Below are positions 7,326 through 16,947 of a stretch of DNA of 64,000 bases, in pieces. Each line of letters starts with the position of its first letter. Positions within the stretch are counted from its first letter, which is position 1. Source of the stretch: Bacteroidales bacterium (lineage in GTDB: Bacteria > Bacteroidota > Bacteroidia > Bacteroidales > UBA932); contig JAEEVG010000006.1 in NCBI GenBank assembly GCA_016290835.1, forward strand, positions 1 through 64,000. Direction: 5' to 3'. Both the position numbers and the translations under genes were made by a program. A model generated the notes under the pieces. That model saw only the letters and a program-made list of their open reading frames with translations, had not been told where the DNA came from and did not search any database.

Positions 7326-9116
7326 TCAGGGCTTGTTGAACAGGACGCCGACATCGACCGGCTGCACCAGTTCGGTGCTGGCCGGAATATCGAGGTAAGG
7401 GGAACCGGACAGTTGCAGGAAGACCACCGTCTCGGGCTGGCGGTGCTCCAGCAGCGAGCCCGTATCCACGATGGAGTTGCGGTTGCCATCTTCGGTGATG
7501 CGGATGCTGTAGCGCCCGGCCTTGAGGTAGGGGAAATGCAGGGTCCCGTCGGAGGCGGTGATGTAGCTGCGCAGCACCCGGTCGCGTTTCTCGCCCAGCA
7601 GGTCCACGATGATCTTGCGGTCCACGCCGCTCAGCTCGAGCTCCAGCGTGCTCAGGGTCTCGTCGGTGGGCAGGGAGACCTTGACGAGGGAGCTGTCGGA
7701 GTAGAAGCCGTTGACGTCGCGGAAGGCCCGGTAGGGGAGTTTCATCGTATATTCATAACCGGGCATCATCTCATCCTTGGGACGCAGGATGTAGCGGCGG
7801 AGGTTGAGGCTGTCCTGCTCCACGGTGAACTCTGCGCGGGACTCACGCTGCCGGGTGTTGATCACGCGGAAGTCCACGGAGTCGAACTGCTCGGAGATGA
7901 TCGGGTTGCGGAACTCCAGCTCGAAGCCGTTCTGCTCGACATTCTCGGGCTCGGCCTTGAAGGTGAACACGCAGGTCGTGTCCTCGTGCCGGAGGTTGCG
8001 GCGGAGGCTCTTGGAATAGGTGCGCTTGTCGTTGGGCATCGGCAGCCGGACGACCTCCTGCGCAGGCACGAGGCGGCCCAGGGTGTCGGTCTTGCGGTAG
8101 TTGACGAAGATGCGCATCGTGTCCGGGGCGGCCCGGCGGCTGTTGATCCAGATCTCCAGGCTGTCCTGCTGGATGTTGAACTGGGTGATGACCTGGTCGG
8201 CCTGGTAGCCGCGGATCCACAGCGAGTCGATCCAGGCGCCCGGCGCCTGGAAGGTCAGGTAGGCGGAACGTTCCGCCGTGCGGACCTTGTTGACGATGAA
8301 CTGGCGCGAGGGTTTCTCGCGGAAGAGTTTCAGCTCGTGCTCGCTGCGGCGCGCCAGGCAGCGCAGGGTGTCGAGCATATCGTATTTGAGCATCTCCCGG
8401 ACGGTATCCCCGGCGACCATCACCGGCCGGATCAGGGAGTCGATGAAGGCGACGGTCTCCGTCTCGGGGTTGTAGCGGTTGTCCTGGTCGGCGTCGCGGA
8501 TGGCGTACAGGCGGTAGAGGGTGTCCTGGATGAAGGGCAGGGCGAAGAAGCCCCAGTCGTCCGTCTTGACGGCCGCGTAGGGGCGGCGGTTGAAGATGGC
8601 CGAGTCGCCGTGGTCCTTGTGGAGCAGCACCGTCGCGCCCTTGACCGGGGCGAGGGTGTTGCAATCCACCACGGTTCCGGTCATCATCATCGTGTCGATC
8701 TGGCTGCCGGTGGAGAAGACATAGGTGTAGCCGGCGAACATATTGCCCTCGTTGGCATCGGCGATCGCATCGGTGAAACTCAGGGTGTAGGTCGTGTTCG
8801 GCTCCAGCGGCTCCTCGAAGCTCACGAGCAGGCTCCGCCCGCGCAGGCGCGACTTGGGCGGACGCTGCTGCGGCGGGGAGAGGAAGATGTTGGCGGGCGT
8901 CTTGATGGTTACATACTCGTTGAAGACGAACTCGAAGGTGACCCCCTTCACCGGCACGTCGACGGTGCGCGGCAGCGGCTTGATGTCGATGATGTAGGGC
9001 GGAATGGTGTCCTTCTTGCCGCCGGAGGGGGCCTGCGTCGTATTGGCGCAGGACGGGAAGAAGAGGGGCAGCAGGCAGGCGCAGACCGCGATGATCAGGG
9101 GCAGGAATCGCTTCAT
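7326..9116 (-). CDS. Ig-like-domain (Big_5 type) lipoprotein, unknown function
   Basis: 596 residues. The signal peptide ends at FPSC (Cys about 23), a probable if atypical lipobox. Residues about 35-135 form a bacterial Ig-like domain of the Big_5 type (PPYIIDIKPLPRTVDVPVKG; TTYTLSFTDAIADANEGN), followed by a carboxypeptidase-like Ig segment (TMMMTGTVVDCNTLAPVKGA) and further beta-rich parts; the C-terminal AGRYSIRITEDGNRNSI is again a regulatory-like Ig unit. Such lipoproteins are conserved in Bacteroidota but their role is not established. It starts 7 bases downstream of the RelA/SpoT stop, and the ATG at 9116 is the only start that gives a signal peptide. Confidence 0.75.
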   Translation of the reverse strand: MKRFLPLIIAVCACLLPLFFPSCANTTQAPSGGKKDTIPPYIIDIKPLPRTVDVPVKGVTFEFVFNEYVTIKTPANIFLSPPQQRPPKSRLRGRSLLVSFEEPLEPNTTYTLSFTDAIADANEGNMFAGYTYVFSTGSQIDTMMMTGTVVDCNTLAPVKGATVLLHKDHGDSAIFNRRPYAAVKTDDWGFFALPFIQDTLYRLYAIRDADQDNRYNPETETVAFIDSLIRPVMVAGDTVREMLKYDMLDTLRCLARRSEHELKLFREKPSRQFIVNKVRTAERSAYLTFQAPGAWIDSLWIRGYQADQVITQFNIQQDSLEIWINSRRAAPDTMRIFVNYRKTDTLGRLVPAQEVVRLPMPNDKRTYSKSLRRNLRHEDTTCVFTFKAEPENVEQNGFELEFRNPIISEQFDSVDFRVINTRQRESRAEFTVEQDSLNLRRYILRPKDEMMPGYEYTMKLPYRAFRDVNGFYSDSSLVKVSLPTDETLSTLELELSGVDRKIIVDLLGEKRDRVLRSYITASDGTLHFPYLKAGRYSIRITEDGNRNSIVDTGSLLEHRQPETVVFLQLSGSPYLDIPASTELVQPVDVGVLFNKP

Positions 9117-9123
9117 GGCAGGA

Positions 9124-11313
9124 CTAGATATCGGTTCGGACGACGTCCTGGATGCCGTCGATCTTGGAAAGCCCGTCCACCATCCGCTCCAGGTTTTTCT
9201 TATCGCGGACGCGCAGTTCGATGAAGCCCTCGAAGAGTTCGCCGTCGGTGGACAGCTGGAGTTTGCGCATATTGATGCCGAGGGTCTGGGAGATAAAGCT
9301 GGAGATCTCGTTGAGCAGGCCCAGCCGGTCGATGCCCTTGAGGGAGATCCGGATGGGGTATTCCTGCTGGACGGCGCCCCATTGCGGGATGACCATGCGG
9401 TTGCCGTACTTGCTGGCGAGGCTCTCGGCCACATGGCAGGATTTCTTGTGCACGATCACGACATTCTCCGAGGTGGAGAAGCCGATGACCGGGTCGCCCG
9501 GGATCGGGTGGCAGCATTCCGCAATCTGGTACTGGATGGCGTGGGCGGTGTCGTCTCGCAGGGAGAACTTGCGCCGGGCCCCGGTGGACATGTCCTTCTC
9601 GTTGATGATGGCCTTGAACTCCTCGGGGCCGAGGAGCCCCAGCCCGATGCGGAAGAAGAGTTCGTCCGGTTCGCGCAGCTGGCTGTAATCCAGGAACTTG
9701 CGTACAAGTTCGCGGGTGTTCTGCTGCCCCATCAGACGGATGCGCTCCTCGAAGATGCGCTCGCCGTCGGCGGCGATGGAGTCGAAATCCCGGCGGAAAT
9801 ACTCGATCACCCGGTTGCGCGCATAGCGGGTCTGCAGGAAGGAGATCCAATCCATCTTGGGGTGGGCGTTCGCCGCGGTGATGATCTCCACTTGGTCCCC
9901 GGCCTTGAGCGCGTGCGACAGGGGCACGAGCCGCATGTTGACCTTGGCGGCGATGGCGCGGTTGCCGATCTCGGTGTGGATGAGGTAGGCGAAGTCCAGC
10001 GCCGTGGCGCCGCCCCGGATGACCTTCTGCTCACCTTTCGGGGTGAAGACCACGATTTCGCTGCTGACCAGGTCCTTGTGGATGATGTCCAGCAGTTCCA
10101 GGGCGCTGACGTCGTCGCTGAGCAGGATTTCCTGCACCTCGGCGAGCCATTTGTCCATCTCGGAGTCGTTCTCGGAGATGTAGCCGTCGTTCTTGTAGGC
10201 CCAGTGGGCGGCGATGCCTTTCTCGGCGATGTCGTCCATGCGGCGGGAACGGATCTGAACCTCCACCCAGAAGCCCGCCTGGCTCATCAGGGTGCAGTGC
10301 AGGGCCTCGTAGCCATTGCTCTTGGGCTGGGAGATCCAGTCCCGGTGGCGGCTGAGGTTCTCGCGGTAGAGGTGTGTCAGGGTGGAGAAGATCAGGTAGG
10401 CCTGCTTGCGCTCCGTCTGGGGGTTGTTGTCCGCCGCTTCGAAGATGATGCGCACGGCGTACAGGTCGTAGATCTGCTCGAAGGGAATGCGCTTCGTGCG
10501 CATCTTGTACCAGATCGAGTAGGGGGTCTTGATGCGCTTCTTGATGTAGAACTTATAGCCGTCGGCGCGGAGGGCCTCCTCGATCGGGGCGATGAAAGCG
10601 TCGATGTCCTTGTCGCGCGTGGCGACGTTGCGGTTGATGCGTTCGGAGATGCGCTGGTAGGCCTCGGGCTCCTTGTAGCGCAGCCAGATGTTCTCCATCT
10701 CGGATTTGACGCTGTACAGGCCGAGCCGGTGGGCCAGCGGAATGAAGATGAACATCGTCTCCGAGAGGATTTTGTCCCGCTTGTGCTCGGGCATGTACTC
10801 GATGGTGCGGCAGTTGTGCAGGCGGTCCGCCAGCTTGATCAGCACCACGCGGACATCGTCGTTGAGGGTCAGCAGGATGCGCTTGAAATTCTCGGCCTGC
10901 AGGCTTTCCGTGCTCTCCGGCCCGCCCTTGCGGTCCTCGTTGTCCAGCACGGTCTTGATCTTGGTCAGGCCGTCCACCAGGGTGGCGATCTTGTCGCCGA
11001 ACAGGTTGCGGATGTCTTCCACGGTGTAGCCGGTGTCCTCCACCACATCGTGGAGCAGGGCGGCGCAGATGGATTTGCAGCCCAGGCCGATCTCCGTCAC
11101 CACGATCCGGGCTACGGCGATCGGGTGGAGCATATACGGTTCGCCGGAACGCCGGCGTACGTCCTTGTGGGCCTGGTTGGCGAACTCGAAGGCTTTCTGC
11201 ACGGTCTCGACCTCCTCGTCATTGCGGCAGCGCGTCTTGGCGACTTCCATCAGGGAGTCGTATTCCTGGCGTATCAGGCGGTAATCATCAGGCGTGAACT
11301 GGGAGAAACTCAT
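9124..11313 (-). CDS. rsh: RelA/SpoT-family bifunctional (p)ppGpp synthetase/hydrolase
   Basis: 729 residues with the full long-RSH layout. The HD hydrolase domain (about 45-190) contains HPIAVARIV and the motif HDVVEDT; the synthetase domain (about 230-360) includes SIWYKMRTKRIPFEQIYDLYAVRII and SNGYEALHCTL; a TGS domain (about 395-455, VFTPKGEQKVIRGGATALDFA) and a C-terminal ACT domain (ISLKGIDRLGLLNEISSFI) follow. The intact HD motif argues that it can both make and degrade (p)ppGpp. Its ATG overlaps the stop of the upstream membrane protein gene by 4 bases. Confidence 0.95.
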   Translation of the reverse strand: MSFSQFTPDDYRLIRQEYDSLMEVAKTRCRNDEEVETVQKAFEFANQAHKDVRRRSGEPYMLHPIAVARIVVTEIGLGCKSICAALLHDVVEDTGYTVEDIRNLFGDKIATLVDGLTKIKTVLDNEDRKGGPESTESLQAENFKRILLTLNDDVRVVLIKLADRLHNCRTIEYMPEHKRDKILSETMFIFIPLAHRLGLYSVKSEMENIWLRYKEPEAYQRISERINRNVATRDKDIDAFIAPIEEALRADGYKFYIKKRIKTPYSIWYKMRTKRIPFEQIYDLYAVRIIFEAADNNPQTERKQAYLIFSTLTHLYRENLSRHRDWISQPKSNGYEALHCTLMSQAGFWVEVQIRSRRMDDIAEKGIAAHWAYKNDGYISENDSEMDKWLAEVQEILLSDDVSALELLDIIHKDLVSSEIVVFTPKGEQKVIRGGATALDFAYLIHTEIGNRAIAAKVNMRLVPLSHALKAGDQVEIITAANAHPKMDWISFLQTRYARNRVIEYFRRDFDSIAADGERIFEERIRLMGQQNTRELVRKFLDYSQLREPDELFFRIGLGLLGPEEFKAIINEKDMSTGARRKFSLRDDTAHAIQYQIAECCHPIPGDPVIGFSTSENVVIVHKKSCHVAESLASKYGNRMVIPQWGAVQQEYPIRISLKGIDRLGLLNEISSFISQTLGINMRKLQLSTDGELFEGFIELRVRDKKNLERMVDGLSKIDGIQDVVRTDI

Positions 11314-12248
11314 ACTTTGTTTTCATTGTCCCAAGCCTGGACTTGGAATTGGTCGACATTCTGGAAACTATAGGTCAGTTGCGCCCCGTAGATGATGATC
11401 TGCCAGCTGAAGTTAAGCCAGATCAGGAAGAGCGGGATGGCAGCAAGGATGCCGTAGGCCTGGTTGAGCCGGCCCATGAACATCTGGGTATGCAGATACA
11501 GATATTGGAAGAGCATGAAGAAGACGCCGGAAATCAGCGCCGAGCGGAGTGCATATTTGTACTGGACCTTCGTGGCGGGGATATATTTGTACATCACCGA
11601 CAGGGTGAAGACCAGGATGATGTAGAAGATGACGTAGCCGAGGAGCTTGAAGATGAAGCGCGCCTCCTTGACGTCGATGCCGTAGAGGTTGGGCAGGTTG
11701 GTGGCATAGACGAGCCCCGAACCGAAGATGACCACGAGGAAGGGCGAGAGCAGGAGCACCAGGAAGTAGAATCCGAAGCGGGTGTAGAGCTTTCGCGGGA
11801 TCTTGAGGATGCCCCAGACATTGTTGAACACCCGCTCTACCTGGAACATCATCCAGAGGATGGTCCAGAGGAAGAAGATGGCGGAGACGGTCCCGAGTCC
11901 GCCGCCCAGGGCGGAGTCCAGGATGCCGGAGGCTTTCTCGGAGAGCAGGGAGACGACCTCGGGGTTGGCGGGGAGGATGAATTGGAGGACTTCCGGGATC
12001 TTGTTGTCCAGGCCCAGGCCGCCGGTCACGGCGAAGGCGAAGGCCATGAGGGGGACCAGGGCCAGGGTGATGAAGTAGGAGAGGGACACGCACTGGAAGC
12101 CCATGCGGTTCTCGGTGAAGGTCTTGAAGGTGATGCGGATCAGCTTGATGATGCGGACCAGTTCGGCATAGGCAGGGGTGCTCGAGCGGGTGTCGAGCGT
12201 CCAGATCCTGTCGGAGAAAAGGTCCGTTATCTTGCTGGCAATCTTCAT
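11310..12248 (-). CDS. YihY/BrkB-family integral membrane protein
   Basis: 312 residues with about six transmembrane segments, including the family's early motif MGFQCVSLSYFITLALVPLMAFAFAV near residue 50 and the C-terminal segment YGILAAIPLFLIWLNFSWQIIIYGAQLTY. The family was once annotated as RNase BN or virulence factor BrkB; its biochemical role is still unclear. It lies 5 bases downstream of ligA and overlaps rsh by 4 bases (ATGA), so it is translationally coupled within the operon. Confidence 0.9.
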   Translation of the reverse strand: MKIASKITDLFSDRIWTLDTRSSTPAYAELVRIIKLIRITFKTFTENRMGFQCVSLSYFITLALVPLMAFAFAVTGGLGLDNKIPEVLQFILPANPEVVSLLSEKASGILDSALGGGLGTVSAIFFLWTILWMMFQVERVFNNVWGILKIPRKLYTRFGFYFLVLLLSPFLVVIFGSGLVYATNLPNLYGIDVKEARFIFKLLGYVIFYIILVFTLSVMYKYIPATKVQYKYALRSALISGVFFMLFQYLYLHTQMFMGRLNQAYGILAAIPLFLIWLNFSWQIIIYGAQLTYSFQNVDQFQVQAWDNENKV

Positions 12249-12253
12249 CTTAT

Positions 12254-14464
<2,211 letters not shown>

Positions 14465-14467
14465 CTA

Positions 14468-14499
14468 CAAAAGTACACAATTCCTCCCGGAAAAACAAA
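14468..14499 (-). promoter_or_regulatory. Promoter of the ligA operon
   Basis: On the minus strand TTTG (14499-14496) is followed after exactly 20 bases by TACTTTTG (14475-14468), a full match to the Bacteroidota TTTG-N19/20-TAnnTTTG promoter. The ligA ATG at 14434 lies 33 bases downstream of the -7 box. Confidence 0.75.
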
Positions 14500-14586
14500 C
14501 CCCCGCCCGCCGGTCATCTTCCTTGGCCCTATGCTCATCGCTTTCTGAACGGGCACTATTCTTCTCTCTCGCTGGGCCGCAAAAGG

Positions 14587-14626
14587 AGCCGGGAGCGCTG
14601 GAGGTTGTTTCCGCTCCCGGCGGCTA
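14587..14626. repeat. 28-bp hairpin repeat, copy 1
   Basis: GGGAGCGCTGGAG at 14591 runs to CGCTCCC at 14618 and is flanked by AGCC/GGCT that lengthen the stem. Two more copies of the same 28-bp design lie at 45574 and 45625. The position between the small lipoprotein stop (14632) and the ligA promoter suggests it also works as a transcription barrier or terminator. Confidence 0.55.
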
Positions 14627-14631
14627 GCTAT

Positions 14632-15090
14632 CTATGCAAGACCGTTGAAATAGAGCCAGAGGAGTCTCTTTCTCGTCAGATTGACACCCGCATTGCCGTA
14701 ATAATAACCGCCATCGCTGACAACTTCGAGTTCACGGGCATAGTGCTCGCGGAAGGCTTTGTACTTCCCCTTCAGATCTTTTTTCCACTTAAACTCCCCG
14801 GGAGGTGCTTTCAAACCCTGCTCAACCGCCTCCCAGTCAATACCCTCTTCCCAAGTGGTAATGGCAAAGAGTTGGACGTACATCTGTCTGAAATACACCT
14901 GATAAGGAAGCGCCTCTTCCTTTACAATGAGTTCGGTGACCTGGTGGGCGATGATTCGGTCGACTTCCTCCATTTCAGCCTCGCTCAAGTGATAGATCCG
15001 GACGGGCTCAGGCTCCTGTGTGGCGGGGCCGCCCCCGTCCCGACAGGAGCATAGCAGCAACAGGAACAGAACTGGTAGAAACCTGGTCAT
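14632..15090 (-). CDS. Small hypothetical lipoprotein
   Basis: 152 residues. MTRFLPVLFLLLLCSC is a signal peptide with lipobox LCSC (Cys about 16). The rest is soluble and helical, rich in Glu, Trp, Tyr and Phe (VYFRQMYVQLFAITTWEEGIDW). I recognise no family. It lies 25 bases downstream of the LytTR regulator on the same strand and is probably the last gene of that operon, so a role linked to envelope sensing is possible but not shown. Confidence 0.6.
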   Translation of the reverse strand: MTRFLPVLFLLLLCSCRDGGGPATQEPEPVRIYHLSEAEMEEVDRIIAHQVTELIVKEEALPYQVYFRQMYVQLFAITTWEEGIDWEAVEQGLKAPPGEFKWKKDLKGKYKAFREHYARELEVVSDGGYYYGNAGVNLTRKRLLWLYFNGLA

Positions 15091-15115
15091 GTGGGCCGGG
15101 CATTACGGATGGCGC

Positions 15116-15862
15116 CTATCGCAGCATGCGCTGGGAGAGGTATTGTTCGAAGGCGGGTTTGTAGGCGTCGGAGACGTGGATGAGGGAGCCGCCGATGGAG
15201 ATGTCGTAAGAGCCGCTGATGGACTCGATTTTGTCCAGGGCGATGATGTAGGAGCGGTGTACCCGCATGAACGAGGCTTCGGGCAGCAGTTCCTCGACCG
15301 CCTTCATCGTGATGTGGGTGACGAGCGGACGTTTCTCCGAGGCCAGATACAGCAGGACGTAATCTTTCATTCCCTCCACATACAGGATGTCGGAGAAAGC
15401 GACTTTGCGCAACTGTCCGTCGGACTTGACGAAGATGGAATCCTGCTGCGGGGCGGCGGACCCCGCTCCGGGCTCCGCCGCGGCCTCGGCGCTCTCCACC
15501 AGTTCGAACCACAGTCGCGCCTTCTCGGCCGCCTCCAGGAACTTCTGGTATCGGATCGGCTTGAGCAGGAAGCCCAGGGCGGACACCTCGTAACTGTCGA
15601 AGGCATAGTCCTTGAACGCCGTCGTGAAAATGATGCGCGTGCTCTCCGGGATCATGCGCGAAAGCTCCATCCCGTTCAGGTCGGGCATCTGGATGTCCAG
15701 GAAGACCAGTTGCGGCTGCCGCGTGCGGATGGCATCGAGGGCGGCCACGGGATCGGTAAACGATTCTTCCAGGGTGAGGAAGGCAGTCTTTGAAATGAAG
15801 TTCTCCAGCATCTTGACGGCCAGGGGCTCGTCATCGACGACCATGCAACGCAATGCTTTCAT
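15116..15862 (-). CDS. LytTR-family response regulator
   Basis: 248 residues. The receiver domain (1-120) has the acidic pocket VVDDEP and phospho-acceptor Asp56 in LVFLDIQMPDLNG. The C-terminal LytTR DNA-binding domain (about 145-248) contains FVKSDGQLRKVAFSDILYVE and FMRVHRSYIIALDKIE. The ATG overlaps the stop of the histidine kinase gene by 4 bases. LytTR proteins bind pairs of 9-bp direct repeats spaced about 12 bp; four such phased repeats lie upstream of the nearby TonB-linked barrel gene (19537-19607), a likely target. Confidence 0.92.
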   Translation of the reverse strand: MKALRCMVVDDEPLAVKMLENFISKTAFLTLEESFTDPVAALDAIRTRQPQLVFLDIQMPDLNGMELSRMIPESTRIIFTTAFKDYAFDSYEVSALGFLLKPIRYQKFLEAAEKARLWFELVESAEAAAEPGAGSAAPQQDSIFVKSDGQLRKVAFSDILYVEGMKDYVLLYLASEKRPLVTHITMKAVEELLPEASFMRVHRSYIIALDKIESISGSYDISIGGSLIHVSDAYKPAFEQYLSQRMLR

Positions 15863-16911
15863 CCCAGGATTTTTTTCAGGACGATGCGGACGGAGTAGAC
15901 ACCGTCCTTCTCGGATTGTTCGTAAGAATAGGCTTTCGGATAGATCAACTCCAGGCGGCGGTGCAGATTCTCCACGCCGATGCCGGAACCGATATGATCT
16001 TCGCCGCTCTTCTCAAAGACGGAGTTCTCGCAGTCGAATACCAGATCCTGTCCTTCCGGGTGCAGGCCGATATGCACGAAGGACGGCATCCGGGCATTGA
16101 TTCCGTGCTTGAAGGCATTTTCGATGGGCGAGATGAAGAGAAGCGGGGCGATCTTGACGTCGACGGCAGGGAGTTCCCAGGAAGTCTTCACCTCCGTGAG
16201 TTCGTTGCAGCGGAGTTGCATCAGGCGGATGTAATTGTCCAGGAAGGACACCTCGCCCGACAGGGGGACCTTGTCTGCGTCGGTGTCGTAGAGGGCATAA
16301 CGGAGCGTGTCGCTGAGCTGCCCGATGCTCTCCTGCGCCTTGTCGGGATCGATCTGGGTCAGGGAGGAGATATTGTTGAGCGTATTGAAGAGGAAATGCG
16401 GATTGAGCTGGTGCTTGAGCCAAGTAAGTTCGGCCTCGGCGGTCTTGCGCCGCTCCTCCTGGAGCTGCATCTGCACATCGTTGGAGCGGAGGATGGCGCG
16501 TACGCCGATGGCCAGGAAGATGAACACCAGTTGGAAGAACGCGGCGGATATGAGGGTCGGGATGCGGAATGCAAGGATGTCCCGCCGCTGCAGGTGCTCG
16601 CGCAGCGGTTCGGGAATCTCCCCGCGCGGGAAGAAACTCGGCGCATTGAGCAATGCAAGCAGGATGACGTTCAGGATGATGAACCATACGATCCGCTTCC
16701 GGAACAGCAGTTTGGGTACCAGCAGGAAGTAATTGACCAGGTACACCAGGCAGATGGGAAGCATCATGTAGAAGGAAGGCCAGAATGTGAAGCCGAAGCG
16801 GTGACTGTCTCCGGAAATCAGCCAGGTCATGGCGGCGGGGAGCAACATCGCGCACGCCCAGATCAGGACTTGCGCGACATTGAGGATCAGGTGATTGCGG
16901 TTATGTGCCAT
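15859..16911 (-). CDS. LytS-type sensor histidine kinase (His_kinase family)
   Basis: About 350 residues from the ATG at 16911; a GTG at 16932 is an alternative, but the -7 box at 16932-16939 favours the inner start. Four hydrophobic segments fill residues 10-160, with long positively charged links. The kinase core begins with the H-box LTWLKHQLNPHFLFNTLNN and continues to an ATPase domain (SPIENAFKHGINA; GSGIGVENLHRRLELIY). There is no large sensory domain, so the signal is probably read in or near the membrane. It is coupled to the LytTR regulator by a 4-base overlap. Confidence 0.92.
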   Translation of the reverse strand: MAHNRNHLILNVAQVLIWACAMLLPAAMTWLISGDSHRFGFTFWPSFYMMLPICLVYLVNYFLLVPKLLFRKRIVWFIILNVILLALLNAPSFFPRGEIPEPLREHLQRRDILAFRIPTLISAAFFQLVFIFLAIGVRAILRSNDVQMQLQEERRKTAEAELTWLKHQLNPHFLFNTLNNISSLTQIDPDKAQESIGQLSDTLRYALYDTDADKVPLSGEVSFLDNYIRLMQLRCNELTEVKTSWELPAVDVKIAPLLFISPIENAFKHGINARMPSFVHIGLHPEGQDLVFDCENSVFEKSGEDHIGSGIGVENLHRRLELIYPKAYSYEQSEKDGVYSVRIVLKKILG

Positions 16912-16931
16912 ACTGATTACATAGGTTTGCA

Positions 16932-16939
16932 CAAAGATA
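16932..16939 (-). promoter_or_regulatory. -7 box of the LytS/LytTR operon
   Basis: TATCTTTG on the minus strand, 20 bases upstream of the ATG at 16911. No clear TTTG is present at -33. Confidence 0.5.
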
Positions 16940-16947
16940 ATAAAACT